Source: Calycina herbarum
Taxonomy: Eukaryota > Ascomycota > Leotiomycetes > Helotiales > Pezizellaceae
NCBI GenBank assembly: GCA_001414485.1
Contig: LLEY01000072.1
Coordinates: forward strand, 310,001 to 374,000
Direction of reading: 5' to 3'
DNA: 64,000 nt
Below the pieces are notes generated by a model. It did not search any database and had not been told where the DNA came from. It worked only from the letters and a program-made list of their open reading frames with translations. The translations under genes and the position numbers were made by a program. Below, one piece after another: positions 1-10,777 of this stretch. The number at the start of each line of letters is the position of its first letter. The first letter of the stretch is position 1.

Positions 1-2
1 AA

Positions 3-3000
3 GAAGCAGGCTCTGACTCTGGTTCTGACTCCTCTTCTGATTCAGACGATGATGTTGTTCCTGAGCGCGATGGTTCCACCACAAGCAAAACCAAAGATGT
101 CGTCGAGCAAGGATACCGGGAGGACACCGTGGACCAGCAAGGGGTAGATCAGGATGCTTATGATCAATCGCTCTCCCAGATACCAGATGAGAATGCTCGA
201 GCCAAAATTCGTAAGTTGAATGCAACTTTCCCAGAATCTACGATCGGGCTCTGCGTACACATTTTCCAGGGCGCTCATAAAGATATGGAAGTTTCTTGGA
301 GGGCTTTGTCGACCAATTATAAACCTATTGTATCCAAGAGTGTGTTTACTAAAAGTCTTCAAGAGCAAAATAATATGTCAATGTCACCGAGGCAATTGAA
401 TCCGAAGAAGAGATCTGCTGAAGTTCTTGAAGATGACCTTGAAGATGTTGATGACAGTGCTAGCGATGTTGAAGAAGATAATGAAATGGTTCGCCGGTTT
501 GATCAGCAAGGCTTTCCATCAGGTTCCATCTCTACTGGAAAAGTCTCAGTTACGAATTCCACAAGCCGCCATCGCAAGGAATCGGCCCCTGCTGAAAGTA
601 GCAAGAGCATAAAATTCTCTCCAACAGAAGAAATCCTCTCAAACGGTCTCACCTCTACGCCATTCATCGATAAAGAGTTAGTACAAGAGGAGGAAGTGAG
701 CTCCAACGACTCGTCTAGCAGCGGTTCCAGCGGCTCTAGCGACGAAGACGATCTGGATTACGGTGGCAATAAGGAAGATATGGAAGTCGACAATGATGAT
801 ACAAGCACAAGTGGGAGCGATTCTTCCGATAACAACTCCGATTCTTCCGACGATTCCGACGCACAAGAAGCAAAGAAGCCAGCAAGCTCAGCCACGCATG
901 GCAAAGCAACCTCGATCCGTTCCGATGAGTCTACAACATCTACATCTGGAAGTGATAGTGACTCGGACGAATCCAGCGACTCAAGTGACTCAAGTGACTC
1001 CAGCGATGAAGACGACGATGTACCAGAAGAGGTCTCGAGCAAGTCTACACCACCCATGGTCCAAGTAGCCCCAGGCAAAGGCAAATCAAGTACCAAAACA
1101 CGAAACACACGTAGGAGAAAGACAAATGTGTACCAGAGATATTTGCAAACTGGTATACTGCCAGCTGGGACTACATTTGCCGAGTTCGACAAAGGCAAAA
1201 TCACCGAGGAGATGACGCCAGAAGAAGTGGAAAGAAGACTACTCTCCGCCAAATCCAAAGACCAAGTAATCACAACAGACCCACCCATTTCTACATCCGA
1301 GGAATTCGATATACAGAGACAAAAGTTGCTCGATTCGTTGGCTTCTGGAGGTGTCGAAGTTGGCACACCTTCTCATGTTTCGCCCCAATTATCAAAAGAT
1401 GTTACTGCCTTATCCATCGCGCCGGAGACGCAGCAAGCACCTACACCACTACAGAAGCCAGAGAGTGCCAGTACGGAAGCTCATGATGCGCGTCCCTCCA
1501 CTGCCCCGGAAAATACTGCAAATGCACAAGAGTCATCCAAAGTTGCACCAACCTCTGTCGATTCATCTCAAACCAAACCAACACCAACACGGCGAGCCAA
1601 ATTGGATCTTGGCGCTGGGCGAAGAATGCTATTTCAGGCAATGGGGCTGAGAACCCCCAAAAATAAGGACGATGAGAATAAACTTCGCAATGACCTTATG
1701 AAAGACATCAAGCCGTTGAAATCCGTAAAGCCAGTTGAAGATCCAGTTCCCGATTCTCTTGATGAGGTCGAAAATGAAGACCCAGAAGCATGGAGGGAGA
1801 AGATCAACTACCGAGCTGTTGAATGTTGCCAGGAAGATGTCGAGTTGAGTGAGCCACCATTTCCATTCAAACAAAGATGGGATCCCCAACAACAAAATAC
1901 TTGGTCTCAGGGCGGTAAGCGGAAGAAAAATCAGCGAGAAGAACCTCAATATTATCAAGATTCAAATACATCTAAAAGCCAAAAACGTCGCAAAGGAAAG
2001 CATAACCACGACGACCAGCAAGAGTATCTTGACGCTTCATACAAACCAAGTGGTCAAGAGGACTCAATGTACACTCAAGATTACGATACAACACAAATGA
2101 CAGGCATTGATGATGAGGGAGAAATCGATCGCCAGCTGTTGGAAGACATGGAGAGCCCGCTTGTTGAGAACAGTCAAGTTCCCGATGATTTGGTATCTCT
2201 TCCAGAGGATATGTCATCCCTTCCGGATCTTCAGGATGGTGCTGCAAAGGCTGGTATGGTAATTGCCTTTAAGATAATGGAGTGTTCCGCCGCGACCAAC
2301 TGGGGGCCAGAGATAACACCATTTAAGACTGCCATTATCATCGAAGTCTTGGGGAATGGCTCGCTCGATATAATACTTTCAATTCGAGATCGAATAAAGC
2401 CAAAGTTCGACGAGACAGGCGCAAGAGTTCACGACCCGTTCATGGTGGTAGACGAGGATGGGGAGGATGGAGACGACGAAGATGATGGAAAGCGGAATGT
2501 CACGTATATGGAACTTATCGAGCCGAAGATCGTTAGTTTTCCTTTGGATGCTGATCAGGAGAAGGAGGCAGTGAACGGGCTTTCTCAGCCAAAAGAAGGT
2601 CCTAGTGCAGATGAATCTGACACTCTAAGCCACGAACGACCTAGCCATGATGAAGAAGCCCCGGAAACTCAATTCTCTCATGTTACGGAGACGGTCCTGG
2701 ATTCTGATGCCCCAGAACCAAATCCTGTAGTACAAGAACTCGACCACGACAACGAAGAAGCGGAACCCGCGAAAGTTCCCGACTCGTGTGTCGAAGGAAA
2801 GGAGCCAGATGTTGCCGAGGAAGTAGAGTCCATCGTCCCAGCACCAGATGACCAGAGCACACCAATTTCAGAGACCGTGGACCAAGAACAAGAGCAAGTC
2901 GAGGAACGTTTGTCGACCTCAAGGCCAAACGCTTCTGGCGAGGCTTCGTCGTCCATTCCAGACGCCCAAATCGAGCCAATCTCTGAGACTGTTCTCGAAG

Positions 3001-5291
3001 AACAGGCTGAGGTGGACACCGCTACATCAGAACCAACTGTTCTCAAAGATACAGAGGTTTTAGAGAACCAACCCGATATCACAGATGCGCAAGTCATGCC
3101 AAATGAAGATGCAACCACGAAAAGTCAGGCGGGGGTAGAAACAATGGTTACTGAAGATTCAACAGTATCGGAGCCAAAGTCCCAGGATGTGGTATCACCA
3201 ACTATCGACACTCAAATTTCGGATTTTGTTGAGTCGGAACCACATGCTCAGATTGAGACGGATTTCATGGATACGGAAGCCGAAGATGCCTCCGCACCCA
3301 TTGCTCATGAGCAAATTCAAACAGAAATTGCAGAATCGAAAGCTTCCAATGCACCAGAACCTGCTATCCAAATGCAGGACGCATCACCAGTAGCAACAGC
3401 TGCAAAGGCAATCAACCCTGCTGGTGCAATACCAGTTACTCCCGCAAAACAAACCATCAATGGCCCTGAGGATGTGTCCACGGAGAATAGGCAAACAATC
3501 TCGCACTTGATTAGCGAGGCAGGGTTTCGAGATTCGATTTCCTCCTCGGTCCTCAGGCAAATTGGCCCCGGAAATATCGAAACACCGGATGCGATTACTT
3601 TTGAGAGGCTCAAAAAGGATATGACCGAGATTGAACAAGACCCAGTCTACTCTCCTACATTTAATGGATTCGGTAGCTCCCCTTCGAGACAACAAGATCG
3701 AGAGCAATCACCACCTCACCAAACAGCCCCTGATTCTCCTTCATTCATCGGATTTGGTAGCTCCCCTATGAGACAACAAACATGGCCCCAACAAGCGGCC
3801 TCAGAATCGCCCAAGCTATTTGTTTCACCATCCACGAAAACCACAGCCCACAACGCGGAAGATAATGATTCTGACTGGGAAAGCGACTATGACGAAGACG
3901 AGGAAATGGCTGAAGAGGAACACGAAGAGGAGGTTGGTCAAGGGGCTGGTCATACCGGGGCCTCCGAGTTCAATGTCGATGCATCGAAATTGTTGAAGAC
4001 CACAGCGAAATCCGACGTCGAAATTTCCCAACCTGAGTCTCCAGCACAATCACAGGAAGAAGTCCAGCAATCTGCAGTTCCGTCTGAGGAGGTACCACGG
4101 CTTCCTGTTGAAATTGCAGCACCAGTCATTTTGGAGGAAGATACCCCAGAGGTGGTGATGCAATCTATGGAGGTATCTCCAGCTAAGGTGGCAAAAGCAT
4201 CGGCTGCTTTACAAATCGCTAAGTCAAGATCTCCTGCTCCAAGGACTGAAACTAGATCTCCAAGTAGAGCAGCTGGAAAACGAAAATCATTCACGATGAG
4301 ACGAATGCCACAACCAAAAGCCGCGCTGCTCTGGGAATCAATGGCACCCGAAGCACTCAAAGCTCGCAGCAGACAAACCCAAAGCCCTAAGCCAGTCCCT
4401 GACAGTCCAATGAATGATGCTACTTTTGATGCTGCAGAACTGCGAGACAGCGTTGAACACGCAAAAGTGTCAGTGAATTCATCCTTCACAAGCGTAGTTA
4501 CAGACGCCGGGCGCCAACCGGATTTCAACTTCGATGATAGCACAATGGGCGCTGCAATTAAACACAATGTCTCAGCTCAACCCTCTAGGAGAGGATCTCG
4601 TCAAATGTCAGCTCCTAAGCAGGGCCCAGAGCCTTCCAAAAAGCAGAGCAAATCCGCAGCTGGTAACACTGAGGATCCTTCCGACTCCGACTCTGATTTT
4701 CCTTCCCTGAGAACCTTGAGCCAGAGTCAACCAAAGCGGGAGAAATTGGAAGTGTGTTCTCAACCGCTTCCCCCGAGAAAGAAGACAGCACCTGTGCGAG
4801 CAAGACCCACCATCAAGCATGAGCCTACGCGTGAGGTATCCGTCGACTCGCATGCTTCAACTCCAAAAGCAAAGAAGAAGCAAGGTTCAGTTAGTCGTCG
4901 TTCAGAGAGTTCGAGGCCACCCAGTCGTGCGTCGAAAGCCGGACCGTTTCCCTCGCAATCGCAACGTCAAACTTCGGACAGTCGTCGTGGACCGCTCCCA
5001 TCTCAATCTCAATCCCAAGGTTCGCAGCGCCCAGCTCCCGCAAGTTCTCAGCCTCCTAGTCAGATGATTGATCTTACCTGGTCAAGTGAGCCAGAAGCCA
5101 ACTCTCCACCTAAAAAGAAGCAATCTCCCCCAAAGAAATTCTGGAAGCCTGATTTCTCTGATGATGAGAGTGGCCCTCTAAAAAAGGCTAGCAAACCAGC
5201 TTTTTTTCGACAGGGTGGTGGTGGAGTTGGATTGAAGGATTCTTCGCAGAGTCACCTTAATCAGAATCGTAGGAAGATGGTTGGTAAATGA
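3..5291 (+). CDS. Coilin-like nuclear body protein, 5' end cut off by the window edge
   Basis: The frame is open from base 3, so the true start lies to the left; no ATG is needed inside the window. About 1760 residues are visible. In order (residues counted from base 129) they are: Ser/Asp/Glu-rich disorder (about 90-290), an Arg-rich nuclear-targeting stretch (about 325), a conserved block containing INYRAVECCQ and PFPFKQRWDP (about 560-590), and a Lys/Arg patch. Next comes a segment at about 705-805 with GMVIAFKIME, PEITPFK and a closing ELIEPKIVSF. This last part has the layout of the atypical Tudor domain at the C-terminus of coilin, the Cajal-body scaffold. A further 900 or so acidic and Pro/Ser-rich residues follow, with two SPxFxGFGSSPxRQQ repeats (about 1172 and 1203) and a hydrophobic-acidic MIDLTWSS motif (about 1645) that resembles a SUMO-interaction site. 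No intron is needed in the visible part. The coilin call rests on motif order recalled from the family; the C-terminal extension is unassigned. Confidence 0.7.
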   Translation, partial: EAGSDSGSDSSSDSDDDVVPERDGSTTSKTKDVVEQGYREDTVDQQGVDQDAYDQSLSQIPDENARAKIRKLNATFPESTIGLCVHIFQGAHKDMEVSWRALSTNYKPIVSKSVFTKSLQEQNNMSMSPRQLNPKKRSAEVLEDDLEDVDDSASDVEEDNEMVRRFDQQGFPSGSISTGKVSVTNSTSRHRKESAPAESSKSIKFSPTEEILSNGLTSTPFIDKELVQEEEVSSNDSSSSGSSGSSDEDDLDYGGNKEDMEVDNDDTSTSGSDSSDNNSDSSDDSDAQEAKKPASSATHGKATSIRSDESTTSTSGSDSDSDESSDSSDSSDSSDEDDDVPEEVSSKSTPPMVQVAPGKGKSSTKTRNTRRRKTNVYQRYLQTGILPAGTTFAEFDKGKITEEMTPEEVERRLLSAKSKDQVITTDPPISTSEEFDIQRQKLLDSLASGGVEVGTPSHVSPQLSKDVTALSIAPETQQAPTPLQKPESASTEAHDARPSTAPENTANAQESSKVAPTSVDSSQTKPTPTRRAKLDLGAGRRMLFQAMGLRTPKNKDDENKLRNDLMKDIKPLKSVKPVEDPVPDSLDEVENEDPEAWREKINYRAVECCQEDVELSEPPFPFKQRWDPQQQNTWSQGGKRKKNQREEPQYYQDSNTSKSQKRRKGKHNHDDQQEYLDASYKPSGQEDSMYTQDYDTTQMTGIDDEGEIDRQLLEDMESPLVENSQVPDDLVSLPEDMSSLPDLQDGAAKAGMVIAFKIMECSAATNWGPEITPFKTAIIIEVLGNGSLDIILSIRDRIKPKFDETGARVHDPFMVVDEDGEDGDDEDDGKRNVTYMELIEPKIVSFPLDADQEKEAVNGLSQPKEGPSADESDTLSHERPSHDEEAPETQFSHVTETVLDSDAPEPNPVVQELDHDNEEAEPAKVPDSCVEGKEPDVAEEVESIVPAPDDQSTPISETVDQEQEQVEERLSTSRPNASGEASSSIPDAQIEPISETVLEEQAEVDTATSEPTVLKDTEVLENQPDITDAQVMPNEDATTKSQAGVETMVTEDSTVSEPKSQDVVSPTIDTQISDFVESEPHAQIETDFMDTEAEDASAPIAHEQIQTEIAESKASNAPEPAIQMQDASPVATAAKAINPAGAIPVTPAKQTINGPEDVSTENRQTISHLISEAGFRDSISSSVLRQIGPGNIETPDAITFERLKKDMTEIEQDPVYSPTFNGFGSSPSRQQDREQSPPHQTAPDSPSFIGFGSSPMRQQTWPQQAASESPKLFVSPSTKTTAHNAEDNDSDWESDYDEDEEMAEEEHEEEVGQGAGHTGASEFNVDASKLLKTTAKSDVEISQPESPAQSQEEVQQSAVPSEEVPRLPVEIAAPVILEEDTPEVVMQSMEVSPAKVAKASAALQIAKSRSPAPRTETRSPSRAAGKRKSFTMRRMPQPKAALLWESMAPEALKARSRQTQSPKPVPDSPMNDATFDAAELRDSVEHAKVSVNSSFTSVVTDAGRQPDFNFDDSTMGAAIKHNVSAQPSRRGSRQMSAPKQGPEPSKKQSKSAAGNTEDPSDSDSDFPSLRTLSQSQPKREKLEVCSQPLPPRKKTAPVRARPTIKHEPTREVSVDSHASTPKAKKKQGSVSRRSESSRPPSRASKAGPFPSQSQRQTSDSRRGPLPSQSQSQGSQRPAPASSQPPSQMIDLTWSSEPEANSPPKKKQSPPKKFWKPDFSDDESGPLKKASKPAFFRQGGGGVGLKDSSQSHLNQNRRKMVGK

Positions 5292-7074
5292 GGGGAAGGG
5301 AGATGATTGTTGGTAGATATTTTGGTGGTGATTGATGAGGAAGAAAAGTTTGTGTATTGATATTTGTAGTGTGCGATGGGTGCGGAGAGATTGGAGTTTG
5401 TTTATTATTTGCTTCTTCCTTGATTCTATTCCCTTTTTGCTTTTGCTGATACCTAATTGCAGTACATGTGTGAGTATTACATAAAATAGGGAATATATAT
5501 GATGTGTACATATTCCTGTGGTCTTGTGAAATTGTGATGTTTGAAGTGACAATTCGACCTCGAGACCATGTAAGAGTGGACGGTCATCGTTCTATTGATT
5601 TTACATTGAGCAATTGACTCGATTGCTTAGAAGGCTATTTATCCGAAACTCGTTCGTATTATTGTCTGGGGCCTTTCCTGGGTATACCCAGAATGACGAT
5701 ATGGACTCTTTAGGATGTTGCATGTAGGTATGAAGGAGAAGAATGAACTCACGAAACGCAACTAAAACATATCGTGACGGTTCTCAGGGAACTTGAAAAT
5801 TCACTCAGTCTCCCCAGCTTGGTTACTTTCGTTTATCCCTCATCGTACCTGCTCACCTGGATCAATTCAAAAAGGCTTGGCGGGGATTCCTTCTGGGTCG
5901 CTCCTTCCCTTCTCACAAAAGACCCCAAACGAAGCAAGTATTGCCGTAAATGTGTCAAGCAGAGAAGGAACGACCACTTAAACGCACAAGTACTGCATTT
6001 TTTCCTTCCAGAAAGAAGTAGATGTACTTCGTAAAGTCAAGTAGCGAGATTAAGGTCATGGCTACCTGAATGATATTTGGCAAGACTACAAAGCATCGGA
6101 GCTGTGAAATCAGTAGTTGGAAATCGGACAGTGCTGCATTCTCTCGAAGATCTTTGCTAAAGTACACACTCCTCACGAAGCAGAACATACAAAGAATGTG
6201 GAAAGCTCCAAATAAGGAAAGCCTGGTTAGTCAATTGTAAAGATTATCAACGGTTATACAGACAGCACCATGGGAGCCTGCGCATTAACGTATAAAAAAA
6301 GTGTGTGATTGACAGCCTAAAATATAACACAGGTATCCTTTGTTGTCTTGGCCACCTTGTAAATAGACGTAGTGTTTTGCTGTATTTTTTGGTGGTGTTT
6401 TTAATTTGCACTGACATTGAGCGAGTAGGAGTAAACTAGATCATTTGTTTTTCAATTCTCAACGTAATCCAAACTCTCCCTGCCCTTCTCATAAATGATC
6501 ACAATAGGTGAGAGCCAGCCCAATATACAAGGACCCAAAACCAAACTCCTAGAAGCGAATACAGGTAGGAAATCCAGTCCTCTATCTACAAAAAACGCCA
6601 TTGGAGTAGAAATCATAACTTATTATCCATTCCCCTCATCGTCATTGATCCCTCCCCATATCTGCTCCCGCTCGATACATGCTTAACAAGAAGTCGTACA
6701 TGAGAGGGGTTTACCCCGGACGAATACAAAGGTCCAGGTCGTGCCTTCCGTCAACTCTCGATGTGGCACGTGGTTGCGGTCGAGATCGAGGTTTGGCCTT
6801 GATGTAGAGGGAAGGAGCGACCTTGGGTCGGGACTCGGGTCCATCTCGCGAGATGATTTGGTTGAGAATCGATGTGAAGTCGGGGAAGGAACGACATCGA
6901 ATCCTGTTTCCCGAGATGGCCAAGTCGAGACGAGATCAAGTCAGGAGGCAAGGAGCGACCTCAACCTCGACAAAAAGTGCCACCAAGTCGAACTCAAACC
7001 CAAACTCAAAGTAAAAGCACCAAAACCAAAGCTCCATCTCTTCTACCCTAAATTCCCTCTCATCCATAACCCCC
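5292..7074. other. Intergenic DNA with a GC-rich repeat-like block
   Basis: The first 250 bases or so look like a 3' untranslated region (T/G-rich). No convincing gene is visible. Bases 6711-6970 are GC-rich and carry three copies of AAGGA(G/A)CGAC (6812, 6886, 6950), which reappear as the reverse complement near 26270-26330 (see findings). Short open frames here have no domain or codon signal. Confidence 0.5.
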
Positions 7075-7524
7075 TCACCAACCACCCAAACTCACAAACC
7101 CCCAAACTAATCCAACTCCCAAGACTAAACTCCTCCCAACCTTCCTCCTCTCAGACCCGGCAATCTCGTCTCCTCCAGGTAACACCGGTTCATGCCATCC
7201 ACAGGCAGTAGTAGTTCCCCTGGGTAGACAAGTGTAATATGTTGTTAGATGCCATTTTTGTTGGAAGGAGGGGGTTTGGATGTTGCCGTCTTCGTCGAGG
7301 ATTAATTCTGGTGGGGGTGTGATTTCTGGTGGGGATGAGAGGATTGGTGTGAGAGCTGAGGGTGAAAGAGGTGATGAGGATAATGTTGGGACTGTGAGGG
7401 TGGATGATGGTGTTGGTGTTAATGATGACAGGAATGGCGAGTCTGTTGTTCGAGGAGTTCTGAGGATGAGTCCGCCTCTTACTCCCATTGAGCTGAGAAT
7501 GAGGAGGAGGGTGGTGAATTTCAT
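7075..7524 (-). CDS. Small secreted, probably GPI-anchored Ser/Thr/Pro-rich protein
   Basis: A single-exon frame of 149 residues. It opens with a clear signal peptide (MKFTTLLLILSSMGVRG) and continues with a Ser/Thr/Pro-rich stalk (about 25-85). A compact block follows with WHLTTYYTCLPRGTTTACGW (about 97-116) and two cysteines that could pair. It ends in a basic spacer and a hydrophobic tail (SLVLGVGLVWGFVSLGGW), the layout of a GPI attachment signal. The Cys block resembles one I associate with short fungal surface proteins of unknown role. It probably sits at the plasma membrane or cell wall. Start choice: the ATG directly precedes the signal peptide. Confidence 0.7.
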   Translation of the reverse strand: MKFTTLLLILSSMGVRGGLILRTPRTTDSPFLSSLTPTPSSTLTVPTLSSSPLSPSALTPILSSPPEITPPPELILDEDGNIQTPSFQQKWHLTTYYTCLPRGTTTACGWHEPVLPGGDEIAGSERRKVGRSLVLGVGLVWGFVSLGGW

Positions 7525-8646
7525 TTTATTTTATTCTTCTTTTCCTCCTTTGGTTGTTCTGCTCACGACTTTCTTATCTCAAGTTCTCTTGTACCCAGAT
7601 TCTCAGTCCCGTACTCTTCTCCTCAAAAATACGCCTACTCAAAATCGTAAAAGAATCCCCTCAAAGAAATGCCTCTCAAGACTCGAAAAGCCGCAATCAA
7701 AGCAACAAAAAAGTAAGGCTGAAAAAGAAGGGCGAGATTAATTAGGTAGCTGCCGAAAATGAGATACTTGCAGCTGGCGTATGCGAATGTATGCGTGCAA
7801 CCCCCTGATTGGTCGGATAAACAACTGAGGAGAACCCCACGTTGGAAAGCAAACTTGTTTGTACGTAGAAAGTGGCTTGCTTATTGCGATAATGCGTGTA
7901 TTAAGATGACGATATGACGAAAGAAGAAGAACCTGCTTCTTGTTGCTTATCTGATGAAGTGAAGAATTGAAATGTAAAGGAAGGTTGGATGGAAGAAGGG
8001 AGGAAGGAAGAAAGGAAAACGCGAAAACATGGTGACGAGAGAAGGGGATTGTGGAATGGGATTTACATGTGTACAGTACAGTATTGGATTATATTGAAAT
8101 GGGCTGGATGAGTCAATGGAAAGTTGAAACAAACAAGATATGTTAGGTGTTGAAGTAAGGTGTCGTGGTGGCCGTTGTACTGAAGAATTCAGGGCGGTTG
8201 TGAAACATGTCTTGGCATGAGGGGCGGGTTTTGTGGTCCATACATTTGTGAATGCAAGATAGGGGAGAGATAGTGGGGTAGTTATAGGCGATATTTGGGG
8301 AGGAAATAAGGAATTGAAATCGCGTAGAAGATTATTGAAGTAGAAGCATTGAAGATCTGGGCGAGGGAAATAGAACCTGGAAAGATGTTGACGACACGTG
8401 ATATATCTACTTTTATACCAGGCATTTTCTACATAGAGCCGAGTGAACTAGAAGTCTTCCAGATGTTAAGTGTGAGAAGTGGTTCTGTCATACTTAAAAT
8501 TCGGCTTGATCGATGACTGGACACAAGCTAAAAGTTTTTGGCTCCTATGTCCATTTGCACAATAATGTGTAGCCTTTGCCAGCAGGCCACTGCCAAAGAG
8601 AGGCGAGATTCTCATTACCCCATGATAATACAACTGCCACCATCCC
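7525..8646. other. Intergenic DNA, no gene seen
   Basis: This stretch holds only short frames in low-complexity A/G-rich sequence (for example the GGAAGG-type purine run near 7980-8010). It contains the upstream region of the minus-strand surface protein gene and the 3' flank of EFM3. Confidence 0.5.
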
Positions 8647-9767
8647 TCACGGCATTGAAATAGAATACAAAGCGATTGGGATATTGTCCTCATAAAACGG
8701 CCCCTGTTGCAACTTGGTTGCAACCATAGGAAATTCAATTTCTTCGGCCAAGTACTTGTATGTTTTACAAGTCTTCAAAAATATCTCAAACGTCTCCTGA
8801 TTCCGTAGCGTGGGGGCGATGATGATTTTCACATCAGGAAACATATCCATGAGATCCCCAAGTGTCACCAGCAGTGCCGAGATTCCACTTTCTTCGTAAG
8901 TTAAATCAGCACCAAGAACAACATCGATTTTCTCTCCACCATTCCAAGCTCGTTCTTTTCCGCCCATCAGGGGATGGCCCCATATGAGTTCTTTACCCTG
9001 AATGAGGGAATTATCTTGGAGGTCATTGAGGTAGATGTTTGTTTGTAGACTGTCAACTACTTCTTCCGAGCCATCGGTTGCGAGGACCTTTGTAGCATTG
9101 AGGTGTTTTGCGCAGAGAATAGAAAGATATCCTGTCCCAGCTCCTAGCTCTAGAACAGATTTTCCCTTGACGAGGGCAGGATTGTTGATGAGGTAATTAC
9201 CAAAGTGTAAGGCTGCTTCCCATGTACGACCACCAGTAGTGCCTGATCCGGAAAAGAGGTTTCTTGCTTCATATAGAGTGATTGTTGCTTGAGCTTGAGA
9301 AGACAAAGATGACAGAGAGTATGTGACGTACGACTTCTGTTGTACTGCAGTGACTTCTGAGGGAATAGAGGTTGTGATGAGAGAAGAAAAGGCATTGTAC
9401 AGATTATCAGACAGGCCCTGAGATTGATATGAAGTCAGAACTGAATTATACTTCCATGGGTATTAGACAGAAGTTCAAAGGGAAATTGAGAAATGAGGAG
9501 TGATGTAAATCATACTTCTTCGTCCCAGTTTTGGATGCTCTCTTCGATTCTTTTTAATAACTCTTTGAGGACGCGAACTTGATATATCAAGGGTGGCGGA
9601 TGTGGAACAGAGCCATCTTTGAAAAGGCGGATGTATATGGTTTCTTGAAATGCTTCATTTCTCAGGTATTGATCATGCGGGTAGTCGAGGTGGAGAAAGA
9701 ATTGAAGATATTGACGAGAGAAGCGATCGAGATGCTTTCGCGCATCGATTGGTAATTGATCCTCCAT
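8647..9767 (-). CDS. EFM3: Protein-lysine N-methyltransferase EFM3 (eEF2 lysine methyltransferase, FAM86/EEF2KMT family)
   Basis: Two exons, complement(join(8647..9417,9516..9767)), give 340 residues, the usual length for Efm3. Donor GAAGAA|GTATGA and acceptor CTCAG|GGC with a CTGAC branch site join in phase 0. The N-terminal helical part contains RFSRQYLQFFLHLDYPHDQ. Exon 2 has the family signature ITLYEARNLFSGSGTTGGRT, the S-adenosylmethionine loop VLELGAGTGYLSI (about residue 168) and GADLTYEESG after it. In yeast Efm3 methylates a lysine of elongation factor 2; that substrate is family knowledge, not seen here. The start ATG at 9767 is chosen because upstream in-frame codons lack ATG. The gene is divergent from eS24, with 395 bases between the start codons. 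Confidence 0.87.
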
Positions 9768-10162
9768 CCCCAGTGTCGTTGGAAAAGACAATCATTTGAT
9801 GGAAATGGGAAGGGCTGGTGTTGCACAAGAAGGATTGAAGGATCAGAGACTTCCCCTCACCAACTGCATCTCGCGTCGTACAAGAATCGGATCATGAGAT
9901 GAGGGAAGGGCTGGCAAGTCAAATGTTGCTGCCTCAGGCTCAAACTAAAGCTTAGACCATCTAGGGCTTGTAGCCCTCCGCCGCACAAAAAACCAAGATT
10001 GTCCCGCCACGCTTAGTCATTGGACCCTCGTTAGCGCATTTGGCGGATAAGGTCTGCAACTTTCTACGGCCTCCTCCACGGCAGCGACTCTCGATTTCGA
10101 CCTCATCGACAACCCAACTTAATCCGGAGGCAGACTTACGGATCGATCGACATACCGCAAAC

Positions 10163-10777
10163 ATGGCGGACCGCGAGCAACCCGTTACGCTGCGAACCCG
10201 CAAATTCATTCGCAACCCTCTCCTCGGCCGAAAGCAGATGGTCATGTAAGTGTGCCCATCTCCCAATCTCTCAATCCATCAATTCAGCACCAGCACCAGC
10301 ACCAGCACCAGCGCTCTCCACGATCCCATCGATACGCGCACGAAGGAATGGCGAGAAACAGGAGACTAATGCCAAAAATAGTGATATCCTCCACCCAAAC
10401 CGTGCCAACATCTCCAAGGATGAGCTCCGTGAAAAACTCGCCGGATTGTACAAGGCCAGCAAAGATCAAGTAAACGTATTTGGTCTCCAAACACAATTCG
10501 GTGGTGGAAAGACGACTGGTTTCGCTTTGGTCTACGATTCGCCCGAGGCCTTGAAGAAGTTCGAGCCACACTTCAGACTGGTTCGTGTCGGATTCGCATC
10601 AAAGATCGAGAAGCCAAGCAGACAACAACGTACGTCGCACGCTCCCGCGGAGCACCCCGCATCAGGTAGTATTCAATCCATGCTAATTCATCCACAGGCA
10701 AGCAACGCAAGAACAGACAGAAGACACTCCGAGGAACAGCGAAGGTCAAGGGTGCCAAGAAGAAGAAGGATTCATAG
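10163..10777 (+). CDS. RPS24: 40S ribosomal protein eS24
   Basis: Three exons, join(10163..10245,10382..10629,10698..10777), give 136 residues, the standard fungal length. Introns have GTAAGT and GTACGT donors, and GACTAAT and GCTAAT branch sites. The product matches eS24 throughout: [20 protein letters not shown] at the start, then RKQMVIDILHP across the first junction, [20 protein letters not shown] in the middle, and a basic KGAKKKKDS tail. It is a structural protein of the small subunit. Intron 1 carries a short CAGCAC hexamer repeat (about 10286-10312). Early introns close to the start codon are normal for fungal ribosomal protein genes. Confidence 0.96.

Noticed and set aside
758..1366. 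A 202-codon minus-strand frame rich in Ser, Glu and Leu
   Set aside because: It mirrors the Ser/Asp-rich coding sequence of the coilin-like gene on the other strand; low-complexity codons keep the antisense frame open.
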